Shown here piece by piece: positions 32,483 to 33,868 of a stretch of 33,868 nt of DNA (positions are counted from its first letter, which is position 1; each line of letters opens with the position of its first letter). This DNA comes from Thiorhodococcus drewsii AZ1 (GTDB taxonomy: Bacteria; Pseudomonadota; Gammaproteobacteria; Chromatiales; Chromatiaceae): the NCBI RefSeq assembly GCF_000224065.1, contig NZ_AFWT01000050.1, forward strand, positions 1 through 33,868, written 5' to 3'. The notes beneath the pieces are model-generated. The model was not told the DNA's origin. It was given only the letters and a program-made list of their open reading frames with translations, and searched no databases. A program made the position numbers and the translations under genes.

Positions 32483-33691
32483 ATGTTTCTAAAAAAAGAG
32501 GATATTCTCGGTGCCGCTGGCGAACGAGAAATCATTTTCTGGGGCTGCTCGGAAGACTGGGTTCCAAAGAGCAAGAAGTTGCTGCCTTTCGTGGTTTTGG
32601 CTGTTGACATTAATTGGGAGAGAATCGGTGAAAAATGGATGGACCTGAAAGTCACATCGCCATCAAAAATTCTGGAAAAGCGCGATCAATTTTTTATCGT
32701 CATTACCACCGGTTCGTATGAAAGCGTCGAGGAGGTACTGCAAATTTCCGGTTGGCAGCCGGGGCTCGATTATTGTTATTCGCCAGTATATCTTGAATTC
32801 AAAAACAGTCGGTCCGTCTCCGAAGTCAGCGGAAAATTATTAGTTGCGTCTTCAGATTACGGTGTTTCCGGTGATTACCGATCGAGCCGCCTGGGTGGAG
32901 GTTTGTATCAGATTTCGTTTAATTGTGGTTATATTACTGAAATAAATAGACTATCGGAAGGATCTTACCGGCAAGGGCAGTTTAGTGATGGTGCTTATTA
33001 TACAATAGACTATGTGAAGAATGAGTTTCAAGTTTTTGATTCTGATTGGAATCAAGCAGAAAACATTCTCTTGAATCTTAGGCATTACACCGGAATCTCC
33101 GTTGACAATGGGTATGCCTACTTGATTAGCTCAGCCTACGATTGTATCGAAATACTGGATATCAAATATAAAAAAATTATCCATCGCCGCCAATTTTCAG
33201 ACCGTTCTGGTAAGCGAGGAGAGGGACTTCATCATTTGAACGATTGTTGTTTTCGAGACGGTGTGCTTTTTTTTAGCTACTTCTCTCGGTCTGGCGTATG
33301 GAGAAACGAGATTTTCGATGGGGGAATTTCCTTCTTCGATCTTAAGGAGGATCGCATCCTAGATGCCCTTGGCGGCCTGTTTCAGCCGCATTCCCCAACG
33401 ATGATCAACGATCAACTGCATTTTTGTGAAAGCCCTAGAGGTTATGTTTATGCTTCGAGTTGGGAGAGACTCTGCTCTTTCCCTGGGTTTGTTCGCGGGC
33501 TCGATTATCGCAACGGCCGATATTTCGTTGGGCAAAGTGAAACCCTTTATATGAAAAGAGCAAAAAATATTCCAAATGTTATGATGAATACTGGCGTGTA
33601 TTGTGTCGATTCTAGCTCAGGCTCGGCAAGGTTTTTGGCAATTGACGGAATAAAAAATGTGCATTCTGTACATGCGATAGATTGTTTCTAG
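32483..33691 (+). CDS. Rossmann plus DUF4915-type beta-propeller protein
   Basis: 402 residues from ATG 32483, or 405 from a TTG at 32474 that overlaps the previous stop. Residues about 8-100 look like a nucleotide- or sugar-binding Rossmann domain ('GEREIIFWGCSEDWVPKSKKLLPFVVLAVDIN', 'FFIVITTGSYESVEEVL'). The rest resembles the DUF4915/TIGR03032 beta-propeller: 'SSDYGVSGDYRSSRLGGGLYQI', 'GEGLHHLNDCCFRDGVLFFSYFS', 'FQPHSPTMINDQLHFCESPRGYV', and a closing 'IKNVHSVHAID'. Proteins of this type sit in surface-glycan clusters but have no settled reaction. No signal peptide is seen. Confidence 0.65.
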   Translation: MFLKKEDILGAAGEREIIFWGCSEDWVPKSKKLLPFVVLAVDINWERIGEKWMDLKVTSPSKILEKRDQFFIVITTGSYESVEEVLQISGWQPGLDYCYSPVYLEFKNSRSVSEVSGKLLVASSDYGVSGDYRSSRLGGGLYQISFNCGYITEINRLSEGSYRQGQFSDGAYYTIDYVKNEFQVFDSDWNQAENILLNLRHYTGISVDNGYAYLISSAYDCIEILDIKYKKIIHRRQFSDRSGKRGEGLHHLNDCCFRDGVLFFSYFSRSGVWRNEIFDGGISFFDLKEDRILDALGGLFQPHSPTMINDQLHFCESPRGYVYASSWERLCSFPGFVRGLDYRNGRYFVGQSETLYMKRAKNIPNVMMNTGVYCVDSSSGSARFLAIDGIKNVHSVHAIDCF

Positions 33692-33710
33692 ATATCAAAT
33701 CCCCGAAGAT

Positions 33711-33868
33711 TATACCGAGCTAATACCAATTTTTCGGTTTTTACTCGCCGACAATGGCGAAGTTTTCCGTCAGCAACGATCGTAGGTCACCACGATATTG
33801 GTTCGGGTGACGAAAGAAATTCTCGCAAGCCGCTTTGAAGTCGGCGAACGACTCAAAATAGCGGTTAT
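33711..33868 (-). mobile_element. Second IS630 element, right end only
   Basis: A terminal sequence TATACC at 33711-33716 followed by AATTTTTCGG matches the left end of the first IS630 (15336) at 19 or more of 26 positions, and the C-terminus of an IS630 transposase is encoded just inside. The element continues beyond the window. Its orientation is opposite to the first copy. Confidence 0.7.
33741..33868 (-). CDS. IS630-family transposase, C-terminal part
   Basis: The minus strand reads 'NRYFESFADFKAACENFFRHP' and ends 'LLTENFAIVGE' with TAA at 33743-33741. This lines up with the last 40 residues of the transposase at 15410 ('NRYYERFAEFRIACKEFF', 'LLAENFQIIGN'), so it is the same family but clearly a different, diverged copy. 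The catalytic residues lie outside the window. Confidence 0.85.
   Translation of the reverse strand, partial: NRYFESFADFKAACENFFRHPNQYRGDLRSLLTENFAIVGE

Overview
The window looks like chromosome from a GC-rich gammaproteobacterium. The codon use, the hydrogenase-4-like operon and the palindromic intergenic repeats would fit a purple sulfur bacterium (Chromatiaceae), but that placement is an inference from gene content and not proven here. No rRNA, tRNA or CRISPR array was seen.

Positions 1-13496 are GC-rich and compact. They hold the 5' part of a secreted FecR-domain protein and a Crp/Fnr regulator (both minus strand), a GT4 glycosyltransferase, a translationally coupled hydantoinase/oxoprolinase plus HDAC-family amidohydrolase pair, and an XRE regulator fused by overlap to a membrane operon hyfB-hyfC-hyfE-hyfF-hyfG. 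The HyfG protein has lost both cysteine pairs that hold the NiFe centre, so the operon encodes an energy-converting-hydrogenase-related (Ehr) complex and not a hydrogenase. The small subunit gene (hyfI/ehrS) expected next is absent: base composition falls sharply right after hyfG.

Positions 13497-18260 are an AT-richer accessory stretch. It holds a membrane-anchored unknown protein, a Vat/CatB-type hexapeptide acetyltransferase, a GNAT-like gene cut by a complete IS630 element (TA target), a radical-SAM SPASM fragment, an IS200 element with hairpin ends, a probable structured-RNA remnant (possibly the 5' part of a group II intron, minus strand), and a 158-bp MITE-like element with 20-bp perfect inverted ends and a 9-bp direct repeat.

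Positions 18304-33691 are a nonulosonate operon, all on the plus strand and mostly with 4-nt overlaps: ptmE, a Gfo/Idh oxidoreductase, legF, ptmA, legB, legC, a FemAB-like acyltransferase, a SAM methyltransferase, legI, a dead hicBA pair and legG. After an ISAs1 insertion come a HisF-like, a HisH-like and a PseA/PtmG-like amidotransferase, then a DUF4915-type protein. Together these should make CMP-legionaminic acid from a GDP-amino sugar, with an acetamidino (possibly N-methylated) decoration, for a surface glycan or flagellin. The operon is a mosaic: legI changes base composition in the middle of the gene. A second IS630 (minus strand, running off the end) closes the window, so the sugar cluster lies between two IS630 copies in opposite orientation.
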